A stretch of DNA of 9,594 nucleotides from Desulfurococcales archaeon (GTDB lineage Archaea; Thermoproteota; Thermoprotei_A; Sulfolobales; Desulfurococcaceae): positions 1 through 9,594 of the forward strand of contig WAON01000137.1 of assembly GCA_015521265.1 (NCBI GenBank), in the 5' to 3' direction. The notes below the pieces were generated by a model. It was given only the letters and a program-made list of their open reading frames with translations, was not told the DNA's origin and did not search any database. The position numbers were made by a program, and so were the translations under genes. This document shows, piece after piece, positions 1-6,628 of the stretch; the first letter of the stretch is position 1; the number at the start of each line of letters is the position of its first letter.

Positions 1-263
1 ATAATATGAAAGGCTGATCCACTCAATTTAACATTTTCCAATTCACCCACAATACCAGTAATTTCACCATTTTCAACCTTCAAGGTAACCGATCCAGTTA
101 CAGTAAAAGAGTCAGTTGGATCGTTGATGTTTTGACTATTAATAATTATATAGTAGTTAAAATATCCCGATATACTAGTTGAAGCCGGGTAGGAATTTAT
201 GAGTGGAGAGGATAATAATATTAAAATCATGGCTAGGTGAAAAAAGCCGAGGATGAGCTTCAT
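1..263 (-). CDS. Secreted protein of unknown function, N-terminal part (runs off left edge)
   Basis: Reading the minus strand from the ATG at 263-261 gives an uninterrupted frame of 87 codons to the window edge; the stop is outside. The protein begins with a clear Sec-type signal peptide: K2, a hydrophobic core (residues 3-18, LILGFFHLAMILILLS), and a likely cleavage near the NSYPAS stretch at about residue 28. The mature part is rich in Thr, Ser, Asn and Tyr and looks beta-stranded (GYFNYYIIIN, FTVTGSVTLKVENGEITG), as in many archaeal surface proteins. I do not recognise a family. Its ATG overlaps the TGA of the pyrophosphatase gene (ATGA, 260-263), so translation is probably coupled to that gene. 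No good GGTG site precedes it; GAGGT about 10 nt upstream could serve. It is a real gene by signal peptide and overlap, but its size and role cannot be seen. Confidence 0.75.
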   Translation of the reverse strand, partial: MKLILGFFHLAMILILLSSPLINSYPASTSISGYFNYYIIINSQNINDPTDSFTVTGSVTLKVENGEITGIVGELENVKLSGSAFHI

Positions 264-793
264 TTACCCTTAAACCTCTCTATAGCAGCTCTGATCCTAT
301 TAAGAGCTTCCTCCCTATTATACCATCCAATAACCTTAACCCACTTACCCTTCTCTAACTCCTTATAGTGCTCGAAGAAGTGGGCTATTCGCTCCCTTAT
401 ATTCGCTGGGAGATCATTTATATCCTTAACATTATCAAACCTCGGATCAATCTTTGAAACAGGGACAGCAACGATCTTAGCATCCTTACCCTTCTCATCT
501 TCAGTCATCAATACACCTATAGGTCTAGCTTTAATTACTACTCCGGGATGGAGCTTGTCATAGCCTAGCACTAAGACATCAACAGGATCGCCGTCTTCTT
601 CGAGTGTTCCAGGTATAAAGCCGTAGTTGAAGGGGTAGTACATTGCGGTAAATAATATCCTGTCAACGAATATGAGCCCAGTCTCTTTATCCAGTTCATA
701 CTTAATATTACTGCCCATAGGAATTTCTATAACAACATTTACTTCATCAGGAGCTTTACCGCCAGGCCCTAGTTTATCATATCCAGTAGGCAT
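260..793 (-). CDS. ppa: Inorganic pyrophosphatase, family I
   Basis: Soluble cytoplasmic enzyme hydrolysing PPi to two phosphates, which pulls nucleic-acid, protein and CoA-ester synthesis forward. The 177-aa length is typical of archaeal and bacterial family I enzymes, which usually form hexamers. The family signature D-G-D-P-V-D lies at residues 67-72 and supplies Mg-binding aspartates. Other active-site elements are EIP...IKYE (23-33), YPFNYGFIP (53-61, with the active-site Tyr), and the acidic loop EDEKGKDAKI (98-107) with D99 and D104. HFFEHYKELEKGKWVKV (138-154) is the usual C-terminal segment. The start is ATG at 793-791, with GGGGTG 8 nt upstream. The first 15 residues (to about KAPDEV) match the short N-terminal tail common in archaeal members. 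The gene overlaps the next (secreted protein) gene by 4 nt. All catalytic residues I can check are present. Confidence 0.97.
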   Translation of the reverse strand: MPTGYDKLGPGGKAPDEVNVVIEIPMGSNIKYELDKETGLIFVDRILFTAMYYPFNYGFIPGTLEEDGDPVDVLVLGYDKLHPGVVIKARPIGVLMTEDEKGKDAKIVAVPVSKIDPRFDNVKDINDLPANIRERIAHFFEHYKELEKGKWVKVIGWYNREEALNRIRAAIERFKGK

Positions 794-851
794 AAATACT
801 ACACCCCGCTACTCCACGACTTGCATCAATCTATTAGAGAAGAAAACAATT

Positions 852-864
852 CTAATTAATAATG
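852..864 (-). promoter_or_regulatory. Possible TATA region for the pyrophosphatase gene
   Basis: The 122-base gap between the coiled-coil gene and the pyrophosphatase gene holds an A/T-rich minus-strand stretch, CATTATTAATTAG. Its centre is about 64 nt before the ATG, which would give a transcript start near 831 and a leader of nearly 40 nt containing the GGGGTG site. TATA resemblance is moderate and no clear BRE is visible. The rest of the gap holds a 4-bp hairpin (871-882) and nothing else recognisable. Confidence 0.3.
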
Positions 865-915
865 TTAACCGTTGAGAACAACTATTATTTTCCCCGTTCA
901 TTTACTGATCAAGGG

Positions 916-1338
916 TTAGCTACCGGCTAGTTTTAGCATGATAGTCGATGGTATTCCCTCCTTATAGACGACCACGATCTTAGCTTCAACTTCAACGCTT
1001 GATAACGGCTCTAATGCTTTCCTAATATTCTGCAGGCTTTGAACAGCTTTGTTTATCCTATCAATAATCTCCCCCATAACGGCTGCTTCCTGCTCAGCAT
1101 CCGGGTTTATGTATAGCTTAACTACTTTTAGGTCAGCAACTTTACCCTTTGGTGAAGCTTCCTCACCAGTTAGCGTTTTTAGTAGTTCTTTAAGCTTCTT
1201 CTCCTGTTCGCTCTTAGTCCTTATATCTTCTAGCTTCCTAAGGTATTCGGCTAGTTGTTGTTTAAGCGTTGTGAGTTCTTCATCTATAGATTTTAATAGT
1301 TCCGAGAATGTTGCGAACTCTCTCACTACTGCGGACAA
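916..1338 (-). CDS. Small coiled-coil protein of unknown function
   Basis: A protein of 140 aa that I cannot assign to a named family. After a short N-terminus (SAVVREFATF) comes a charged alpha-helical stretch with hydrophobic residues spaced as in a coiled coil (from FSELLKSIDEELTTLKQQL to about KKLKELLKTL). A short Gly/Pro-containing linker follows (TGEEASPKGK). The second half is alpha/beta: a strand KVVKLYIN, a long helix through EAAVMGEIIDRINKAVQSL, and two strands ending VEVEAKIVVVYK and STIMLKLAGS. No transmembrane segment or catalytic motif is visible, so a cytoplasmic oligomerising or scaffold role is only a guess. Start: TTG at 1338-1336 is chosen because AGGTGA sits 5 nt before it. 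The GTG at 1347-1345 is in frame but itself lies inside that ribosome site; using it would add three residues (143 aa). The gene appears monocistronic. Confidence 0.8.
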   Translation of the reverse strand: MSAVVREFATFSELLKSIDEELTTLKQQLAEYLRKLEDIRTKSEQEKKLKELLKTLTGEEASPKGKVADLKVVKLYINPDAEQEAAVMGEIIDRINKAVQSLQNIRKALEPLSSVEVEAKIVVVYKEGIPSTIMLKLAGS

Positions 1339-1384
1339 AACCTTCACCTGCCAATTTATTCCTTTAATAATATTTACGGGGCAG

Positions 1385-1396
1385 TTTAAAATATAT
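1385..1396 (-). promoter_or_regulatory. Probable TATA box of the coiled-coil gene
   Basis: The minus strand reads ATATATTTTAAA here, a good archaeal TATA match. Its core is about 40 nt upstream of the GTG and 50 nt upstream of the preferred TTG. A start of transcription about 26 nt downstream would fall near 1362 and leave a leader of 15-25 nt, which fits the ribosome site at 1341-1346. It lies in the 87-base gap after sucD, so the gene is probably transcribed separately from the sucCD operon. Confidence 0.45.
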
Positions 1397-1425
1397 TATT
1401 ATCTCCGAATCATTAATCCATAGTT

Positions 1426-2298
1426 CTACCCTAGTACATGGCTTAAGAGCCTTGGGACTTGTGAAGGAGTATCAGCTACTGGTATACCCGCTCTCTCCAA
1501 TGAGTTCCTCTTCGACTTATAGTCTCCGATACCCATTGATATAATGGCTCCAGCATGCCCCATCCTCTTACCTGGTGGAGCCGTTTTACCGGCAACATAT
1601 GCTACAACCGGCTTCTTTCTGTTTAGCCTGCTATAATAAGCTGCAAACCTTTCTTCAGCATCGCCGCCGATTTCTCCAATTAATACTACTGCGTCGGTAT
1701 CGGGATCCTTCATGAATAAGTCGTAGGCTTCTATAAAGTTGAGTCCCGTAATAGGGTCTCCTCCCAAGCCTATAACTGTCGATACACCATAACCGAGCTT
1801 ACCAAGTTCTCTAGCGACTTCATAAGTTAAAGTACCGCTCCTAGATACTAGTCCAATACGCCCCTTCACGAACACGTGGGCGGGCATAATGCCGAGCTTT
1901 GCTTCGCCGGGAACCATTATTCCCGGAGTATTTGGACCAATAATAATCGTTCCCCGAGTCTTAGCATAGTATACGAATAATAACTCGTCATGAAGCGGTA
2001 TCCCTTCTGTAATGACTACGATAAGCTTCAACCCGTTACTGATAGCTTCAAGTACAGCGTCCAGTGCGAACCTAGCCGGTACGAATACTATGCTTGCAGA
2101 AATATCCGGGTGGTGTTTTAATGCTTCATGTATAGTATCATAAACGGGAACACCATGAACCTCCAAACCACCCTTACCAGGGGTAACCCCGGCGAGTATC
2201 CTAGTACCGTATTCAAGCATTAGCTTCGTATGGAAGCGTCCCTCCCTACCAGTAATTCCCTGTATAAGTACTCCGGTATTACGAGTGATTAGAACCAT
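1426..2298 (-). CDS. sucD: Succinate-CoA ligase (ADP-forming), alpha subunit
   Basis: The alpha subunit binds CoA and carries the histidine that is phosphorylated during succinyl-CoA + ADP + Pi <=> succinate + CoA + ATP. The 290-aa length is normal. The N-terminal CoA-binding Rossmann domain shows VLIQGITGREGRFHTKLM (10-27) and GVTPGKGG (37-44), where bacterial enzymes have GxTGxQGxFH. The middle has ITEGIP (96-101), GPNTPGI (121-127) and VSRSGTLTYE (151-160). GLGGDPITG (177-185) follows. The phospho-histidine is H248 in GKRMGHAGAI (243-252). Start: ATG at 2298-2296 with the strong ribosome site GAGGTGA about 7 nt upstream; this site lies across the last codons and stop of sucC. The gap to sucC is 6 nt, so the two subunits are co-transcribed. 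A related branched-chain or aryl acyl-CoA substrate cannot be excluded from sequence, but the split of domains between subunits is that of succinyl-CoA synthetase, not of archaeal acetyl-CoA synthetase (ADP-forming). Confidence 0.95.
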   Translation of the reverse strand: MVLITRNTGVLIQGITGREGRFHTKLMLEYGTRILAGVTPGKGGLEVHGVPVYDTIHEALKHHPDISASIVFVPARFALDAVLEAISNGLKLIVVITEGIPLHDELLFVYYAKTRGTIIIGPNTPGIMVPGEAKLGIMPAHVFVKGRIGLVSRSGTLTYEVARELGKLGYGVSTVIGLGGDPITGLNFIEAYDLFMKDPDTDAVVLIGEIGGDAEERFAAYYSRLNRKKPVVAYVAGKTAPPGKRMGHAGAIISMGIGDYKSKRNSLERAGIPVADTPSQVPRLLSHVLG

Positions 2299-2304
2299 AA
2301 CTCT

Positions 2305-3438
2305 TCACCTCTCAGACCTGGATAACTCGACTGCTTTACGGACTGCTTCATCAGCTTCCGTATAGACTTTATAGCCATGCTCTTCGAGTATCCTCCTACC
2401 CTCCTCTTCATTTGTTCCAAGCATTCGGACGACAACGGGTATCCGGCGATCAGACTCTTTAAACGCTTCAACAACGCCCCAAGCAACTTCATCGCACCTA
2501 GTTATCCCTCCGAAAATATTCAATAACAAGACCTTAACCTTCGGATTAGACAATACTAGTTTAACAGCTTCTCGTACACGATCCCTAGAAGCCCCTCCGC
2601 CAATATCTAGGAAATTAGCGGGCTTCCCTCCGTAATACAGTATCATATCCATAGTAGCCATTGTCAACCCTGCCCCGTTACATATAACGCCGATATCGCC
2701 GTCAAGCTCTACATAGGAGAAACCAAGCTCTTTAGCCCTAGCCTCGAGTGGGCTTAGCTCCCTACCATGCTTACCGGCTAGCTCTGGGTGGCGGTATAGG
2801 CTATTATCATCGATCGTGATCTTAGCGTCGAGGGCTATTAAACCGCCACCACACTTATACGCTAACGGGTTAAACTCGACAAGATCAGCGTCGAGATCCC
2901 GCATAATCCTATACATACCCTGCATTATAACATGCAGATCCCTCCAATACTCTCGAGGCAAGCCTAGGAATTTTGCAGCAGTCCTACTCATATACGGCTG
3001 ATAACCAGTTAGCACGGGGAAATAGATCCTTAACAACTTATCGGGATGCTCCCTAACAAGCTCTTCGATCTCAACACCGCCCAGAGGACTTACTAGGAAG
3101 ACATAGCTCCTATTAGAGCGATCAACGGTTAACGATAAATAATACTCTTTCTCAAAACAAACCTTCTCCTCAACCAATACCATCTCTACAGGGAAGCCTC
3201 GAATACTACTACCCAAAAGCTTAGACGCAGCCTCCCGTGCCTCACCAGGGGTTTCAGCGGCGAGGACTCCGCCTGCTAAACCCCTACGCCCAACAAGGAC
3301 TTGAGCCTTAACAACAACAGCGCCAAGCTCCCTGCTAATCTCCTCAGCTTTAACCGGTGTAGAAGCAATCCGTCCGTGGGGGACTGGTATACCATACTTG
3401 GAAACGATCTCTTTAGCTTCATACTCGTATAACCGCAT
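2305..3438 (-). CDS. sucC: Succinate-CoA ligase (ADP-forming), beta subunit
   Basis: The beta subunit holds the nucleotide site and part of the CoA-ligase domain; with SucD it makes ATP from succinyl-CoA. An ATP-grasp domain covers about residues 1-230, beginning with the characteristic MRLYEYEAKEIVSKYGIPVP. VVKAQVLVGRRGLAGGV (about 41-57) is the ATP-binding stretch. VEFNPLA (about 187-193) and ALDAKI (about 202-207) give the Mg-ligand Asn and Asp. The C-terminal ligase domain shows GVICNGAGLTMATMD (about 250-264), ANFLDIGGGA (about 274-283) and NIFGGITRCD (about 307-316). Start: ATG at 3438-3436 gives 377 aa, has GGGTG 8 nt upstream, and matches the family N-terminus exactly. The in-frame GTG at 3444 would add two residues with GGGTG only 2 nt away, and is rejected. 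First gene of the sucCD operon. Confidence 0.95.
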   Translation of the reverse strand: MRLYEYEAKEIVSKYGIPVPHGRIASTPVKAEEISRELGAVVVKAQVLVGRRGLAGGVLAAETPGEAREAASKLLGSSIRGFPVEMVLVEEKVCFEKEYYLSLTVDRSNRSYVFLVSPLGGVEIEELVREHPDKLLRIYFPVLTGYQPYMSRTAAKFLGLPREYWRDLHVIMQGMYRIMRDLDADLVEFNPLAYKCGGGLIALDAKITIDDNSLYRHPELAGKHGRELSPLEARAKELGFSYVELDGDIGVICNGAGLTMATMDMILYYGGKPANFLDIGGGASRDRVREAVKLVLSNPKVKVLLLNIFGGITRCDEVAWGVVEAFKESDRRIPVVVRMLGTNEEEGRRILEEHGYKVYTEADEAVRKAVELSRSER

Positions 3439-3454
3439 AAACACAACACCCTAC

Positions 3455-3474
3455 AATTAAACAACATACTATAC
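3455..3474 (-). promoter_or_regulatory. Possible promoter region of sucCD
   Basis: Between the oligo-T tract and the sucC start the minus strand carries TAGTATAGTATG and then GTTTAATTG. Either could act as TATA element. The first predicts a very short leader; the second would place transcription initiation at about the start codon, hard to reconcile with the GGGTG site. The choice is not clear from sequence. Confidence 0.3.
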
Positions 3475-3481
3475 TACGGGG

Positions 3482-3503
3482 AAAAAAGTAATTCGTCGAA
3501 AAT
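3482..3503 (-). terminator. Oligo-T terminator after the metallopeptidase gene
   Basis: Eight to thirty nucleotides after the TAA of the 3511-3909 gene the minus strand reads AATTTTCG and then ACTTTTTTCCCC, with six consecutive T (3482-3487). Archaeal RNA polymerase terminates at such U-runs without needing a hairpin. It would separate the metallopeptidase transcript from sucCD. Confidence 0.4.
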
Positions 3504-3510
3504 TCAAGGT

Positions 3511-3909
3511 TTACTTTTCTAGAAGCTCTAAGCCGCCTCTCTCAACAAATAATCTGAACAACTTATTCACAATACGTTTATTAACATATTTACCATGTGG
3601 TCTAAGCCCTCCGCTAAACTTTTTTGGAATATGAAGTAGTTCGTGAATTACTACGCGAACTTTTTCATCAAGTGATAGACCTGAATAGTTTTCCTCGAGA
3701 ACCTCGATAATATACATGGGCTTAATTCCTAGGGCGATCAGCCATATCCGCGGCAAACCATGAATCCTGGCTAACGCCCCACTACGAGAACCCCTACTAC
3801 GATAACACTTTACACGCTCAATATCAATATAGCTAAAATAATCCCTCAACACGTTGACAATTATACTTACTAATCTACAAGTATCGGGGTCTTCATAGTA
3901 TTTAACCAA
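3511..3909 (-). CDS. Putative zinc metallopeptidase (HELLH type, COG4900-like)
   Basis: A 132-aa protein with a gluzincin/metzincin-like site: HELLH at residues 89-93 (H89 and H93 zinc ligands, E90 general base) in the helix VRVVIHELLHIPKKF. A third likely ligand, H105, lies in GLRPHGKYVN, 11 residues after the HExxH. The upstream half has CYRSRGSRSGALARIHGLPRIW (35-56) and a strand MYIIEVLEENYSGLS, an arrangement I associate with the small archaeal 'predicted metallopeptidase' group COG4900. That assignment is from memory, and the substrate is unknown. There is no signal peptide or membrane segment, so it is cytoplasmic. Start: TTG at 3909-3907. No GGTG site precedes it, and it lies 6 nt after the stop of the 105-aa gene in the same frame, so it is probably translated by coupling or re-initiation. 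Next in-frame start (GTG, codon 20) would remove the conserved-looking N-terminus. Confidence 0.85.
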   Translation of the reverse strand: MVKYYEDPDTCRLVSIIVNVLRDYFSYIDIERVKCYRSRGSRSGALARIHGLPRIWLIALGIKPMYIIEVLEENYSGLSLDEKVRVVIHELLHIPKKFSGGLRPHGKYVNKRIVNKLFRLFVERGGLELLEK

Positions 3910-3915
3910 TACACA

Positions 3916-4233
3916 TCATCTGCCCATTATTTTATCAATTATTTCAACGGCTTCCATTTCACTATTTGGAACTTCTAGTAACTGATCACTGGCGAAACCC
4001 TGCTTTTTCGATTCCCTACTAAGCCTCCTACGTTCAAGTATTACCCCCCTACGAGTTGGATGAATACTTGTATACGCATATGCACGGACTAATGCTGCAA
4101 TAGTTGCTTCCTGCAAAACAATGACCTGATCATTAAGGTAGATAGCGAACCTAGTATGATAATGCCCACTTGGTATTGCAGCTACTATTCTCTCAACATC
4201 ACTATTACGATAAACCTTTACGGGGCGCTCCAA
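3916..4233 (-). CDS. Small archaeal protein of unknown function, partner of metallopeptidase gene
   Basis: A 105-aa protein I do not recognise by name. The core reads as an alpha/beta unit: VERIVAAIP, then GHYHTRFAIYLNDQVIVLQEATIAALVRAYAYTS (23-56), whose strands and helix look well conserved in style, then a very basic stretch RRGVILERRRLSRESKK (61-77). The C-terminal tail (EVPNSEMEAVEIIDKIMGR) is acidic then basic. H24, H26 and H58 are candidate metal or catalytic residues, but no known motif results. The basic patch could bind nucleic acid; this is inference. Start: TTG at 4233-4231, strongly supported by GGTGAT 5 nt upstream. It is first in a two-gene operon with the metallopeptidase and divergent from the GH57 gene. 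Its TGA is in frame with the next gene. Confidence 0.8.
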   Translation of the reverse strand: MERPVKVYRNSDVERIVAAIPSGHYHTRFAIYLNDQVIVLQEATIAALVRAYAYTSIHPTRRGVILERRRLSRESKKQGFASDQLLEVPNSEMEAVEIIDKIMGR

Positions 4234-4236
4234 GAA

Positions 4237-4278
4237 TTATCACCGTTAGAGTCTTCAAATGCTATATTAAGGTGATAA
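4237..4278. repeat. 8-bp inverted repeat in the divergent intergenic region
   Basis: TTATCACC at 4237-4244 is repeated as its exact reverse complement GGTGATAA at 4271-4278, 26 bp apart. The left copy is also the ribosome site of the minus-strand 105-aa gene. The right copy lies just downstream of the TATA candidate, about 34 nt before the GH57 start. It could be an operator pair or a chance match created by the GGTGAT ribosome site. Confidence 0.4.
4262..4270. promoter_or_regulatory. TATA-like element, possibly shared by two divergent genes
   Basis: The only strongly A/T-rich core in the 78-bp gap is CTATATTAA (plus) / TTAATATAG (minus). On the plus strand, initiation about 26 nt downstream would be near 4293, leaving an 18-nt leader that contains GGTGGGAT (4299-4306) before the TTG at 4312. 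On the minus strand, initiation near 4240 would leave a short leader starting about at the GGTGAT site of the 105-aa gene. A second weaker plus-strand candidate is TTAATAATA (4288-4296), but it is too close to the start codon. Confidence 0.4.
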
Positions 4279-4311
4279 AGCCCTCCTTAATAATACGTGG
4301 TGGGATAAGTA

Positions 4312-6627
4312 TTGCACCGAAATACCACCGTATTAATACTCATACTAACACTTGCACTACTCATAACATCCCTCCCACACTCCCTAAACAACACGGTATA
4401 CAATAATAGAAGCGGTATGGTTACTAACGATGAAAGTAGTGGAAACAATGTACCATTCTATGTTTCCTGGATAATACACATACACCAACCACTATACAAT
4501 ATAAATGGGTCAATAACACAACTACTAGAATCACCCAACTGTCCAGAATGGCTCCCAGATGTTTGGAGGAGTAGGGTTAACGTATACAAGAACCTGATAC
4601 CGAGTGTAGCATTAAACATGACGGGCGATGAAGCCTTACAAGTAGATATAACGGGTACCCTAATACAACAACTAAACGAATTAGAGGAGAAGAAGTGGGA
4701 TAACTGCCTCTACTGTGGATGGAAGGATAAATGGATCCAAGCGGTTAATTCAGAAACAAGCCTAGGACTACCGAGACTACGAATACTAGGAGCCGGCTAC
4801 TACCACCCAATATTCCCACTACTAGCAAGGGCAAGCTTCGGACAAGACATTGATGAAGAAATCGAGAAGCATAGGGAGATAATAATGAACAACTTCGGAG
4901 TAAACTCGGGCCCAGGCTTCTTCCCCATAGAAGAATCATACTCACCCGAAATAATCCCCTACATAGTAAAACACGGGTATAAATGGATAGTTGTAGATAG
5001 CGAGCAAGTATTAAGGGCGACGAAAGGCTATAATTCAGGCTTCCAGCCTCAGCCAAACCCTATAGATATTAGAAACCCTAACCCCGGAGACTGGGACTGG
5101 GCTATATCGCCGCAACTAGTATTCAGGCCCCACGTAGTTGAATACAATGGATCTAGGATAGTCGTCTTCGTAAGGTATAGGCACATGTCACAGGCAGAGA
5201 TGAGTGGTACAAGCATAGACTACCTCATAAGCCAGATAAAACACTTCCAACAATACAACACCGATCCGAAGAGGCCCTTCATAATGGTAATAGTCCATGA
5301 CGGGGAGAATGGCTGGCCAATGCATAACAACGGTATCGATTACTATGTAAACTACCTCCTAGGATTCCTGGAAAAAATACACAGCGACCCATCCCTCTCC
5401 TATATAAAAGTAATAGGCTTAGACGAATACCTAGCCAAAGTGTATAATCCATTAAATGATACGGGATACAGGTTCTCAAAGATCTGGGTTGAACCGGGAT
5501 CGTGGGAGACTATGGGGACTTGGGGAGACCCATTGTTCGCAATGTGGAACTACCCAGATACTAATGGGCCTGATCAGGAGAGGTGGGGTCTCTACGTTGA
5601 AGCAGTAAACTATTATGTAACAGTTAAATCTTCCGGATACAACGGCGTAGAACTCGGTGAAGCACTAGACTGGATCTTGAAGGGTGAAGGAAGCGATTAC
5701 TACTACTGGGATGGAAACGAGTGGTGGGATACTAAATCCATATATGCATTCAACAAAGCCAAGGCAATACTCTCAAATATAATCAGCGAGTACAATATAG
5801 TAGATGACACACCCCCAACTGTAAGATATGCTTGGAGGGATCCATATAACCCGTCTAATAATGTAGTACTCTACCTACAAGCCTACGACTTAAACGGTAT
5901 ATCAGACATAGAAATCCAAGTATATCATAACGATGTCCTCAATACAACTATTAAAGCACAACCACTAGGCACCAATAATTTCTACACAGCTGAAATCCCA
6001 CTAACCCAGGGCAACTACTCCTTTATAGTTGAGGTAGCCGATACACTGGGTAACAAGGCCGAGTACAAGATCATACCACCACTAGCTACAATAACGGGGG
6101 CAACACCTCCACCAACACCACCCCCAGCCAATCAGCCATTCAAAATGGATGGAAAACTAGACTGTAACTGCACACTCTACACCAACAAGAATAACACCTA
6201 CATCCAGCACTTATGGGGCAAGCTCACTAGCAAAGGGGTTTTATACATAGCAACGGATAAACCAAGCGATGATGTAGATGTATTCATAATAGTAGCATTG
6301 AAGCTCTCGAATACAACGATCCAGCCGCCGTGGAAAAAGAATGGTAGCATTATGAACTATACTTTCTACCTCGGATACGAGGGATCAAATGGTTGGACTG
6401 GCTGGTTTAAAGCAGGGGATGAACCAGTTAATAACGGGGTTGGATCAGCAAGCGGAGAAGTAATCGAGGGATATATAAATTTGACAAAACTACTAGGCTA
6501 TACACCACACGTAGTCTATGTTACCGTTGTAGTTTATCAGACAAGCGATCATGGTAGTTTACTAGAAATACTAATAAATGATAACCATGACCAAATAGTT
6601 GAGCCAAACGAGTTCATCGATCCCTAG
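4312..6627 (+). CDS. Secreted GH57 alpha-glucan hydrolase, amylopullulanase-like
   Basis: A 771-aa exported enzyme likely to cleave alpha-1,4 and/or alpha-1,6 bonds of starch, glycogen or pullulan outside the cell. Residues 1-25 form a signal peptide (MHRNTTVLILILTLALLITS). The GH57 barrel shows region 1 HIHQP (56-60), region 2 GAGYYHPIFPLL (160-171), region 3 GFFPIEESYSPE (202-213) with E207 the likely nucleophile, region 4 HDGENGW (329-335) with D330 the likely acid/base, and EGSDYYYWDGNEWW (459-472), resembling the EGSDWFWWYG segment of amylopullulanases. An Ig-like beta domain (about 500-590) carries Pro-Pro-Thr-Val at its start. A Pro-rich linker (TPPPTPPP, 598-605) leads to a C-terminal beta domain (611-771) beginning DGKLD, which may bind carbohydrate. 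No C-terminal membrane anchor is seen; many N-glycosylation sequons are present. Start: TTG at 4312 with GGTGGGAT upstream and an in-frame TAA just before, so no earlier start is possible. Exact bond specificity cannot be read. Confidence 0.92.
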   Translation: MHRNTTVLILILTLALLITSLPHSLNNTVYNNRSGMVTNDESSGNNVPFYVSWIIHIHQPLYNINGSITQLLESPNCPEWLPDVWRSRVNVYKNLIPSVALNMTGDEALQVDITGTLIQQLNELEEKKWDNCLYCGWKDKWIQAVNSETSLGLPRLRILGAGYYHPIFPLLARASFGQDIDEEIEKHREIIMNNFGVNSGPGFFPIEESYSPEIIPYIVKHGYKWIVVDSEQVLRATKGYNSGFQPQPNPIDIRNPNPGDWDWAISPQLVFRPHVVEYNGSRIVVFVRYRHMSQAEMSGTSIDYLISQIKHFQQYNTDPKRPFIMVIVHDGENGWPMHNNGIDYYVNYLLGFLEKIHSDPSLSYIKVIGLDEYLAKVYNPLNDTGYRFSKIWVEPGSWETMGTWGDPLFAMWNYPDTNGPDQERWGLYVEAVNYYVTVKSSGYNGVELGEALDWILKGEGSDYYYWDGNEWWDTKSIYAFNKAKAILSNIISEYNIVDDTPPTVRYAWRDPYNPSNNVVLYLQAYDLNGISDIEIQVYHNDVLNTTIKAQPLGTNNFYTAEIPLTQGNYSFIVEVADTLGNKAEYKIIPPLATITGATPPPTPPPANQPFKMDGKLDCNCTLYTNKNNTYIQHLWGKLTSKGVLYIATDKPSDDVDVFIIVALKLSNTTIQPPWKKNGSIMNYTFYLGYEGSNGWTGWFKAGDEPVNNGVGSASGEVIEGYINLTKLLGYTPHVVYVTVVVYQTSDHGSLLEILINDNHDQIVEPNEFIDP

Positions 6628-6628
6628 C

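Noticed and set aside
871..882. Small hairpin GTTG-AGAA-CAAC as terminator of the coiled-coil gene
   Set aside because: The stem is only 4 bp and no T-run follows on the minus strand.
2289..2492. Minus-strand frame of 67 codons overlapping sucC
   Set aside because: It lies out of frame inside sucC, which has full family conservation; the product is low-complexity Lys/Leu/Ser.
4170..4406. Plus-strand frame of 78 codons across the divergent promoter
   Set aside because: It is antisense to the 105-aa gene and out of frame with the GH57 signal peptide; no ribosome site and no protein-like pattern.
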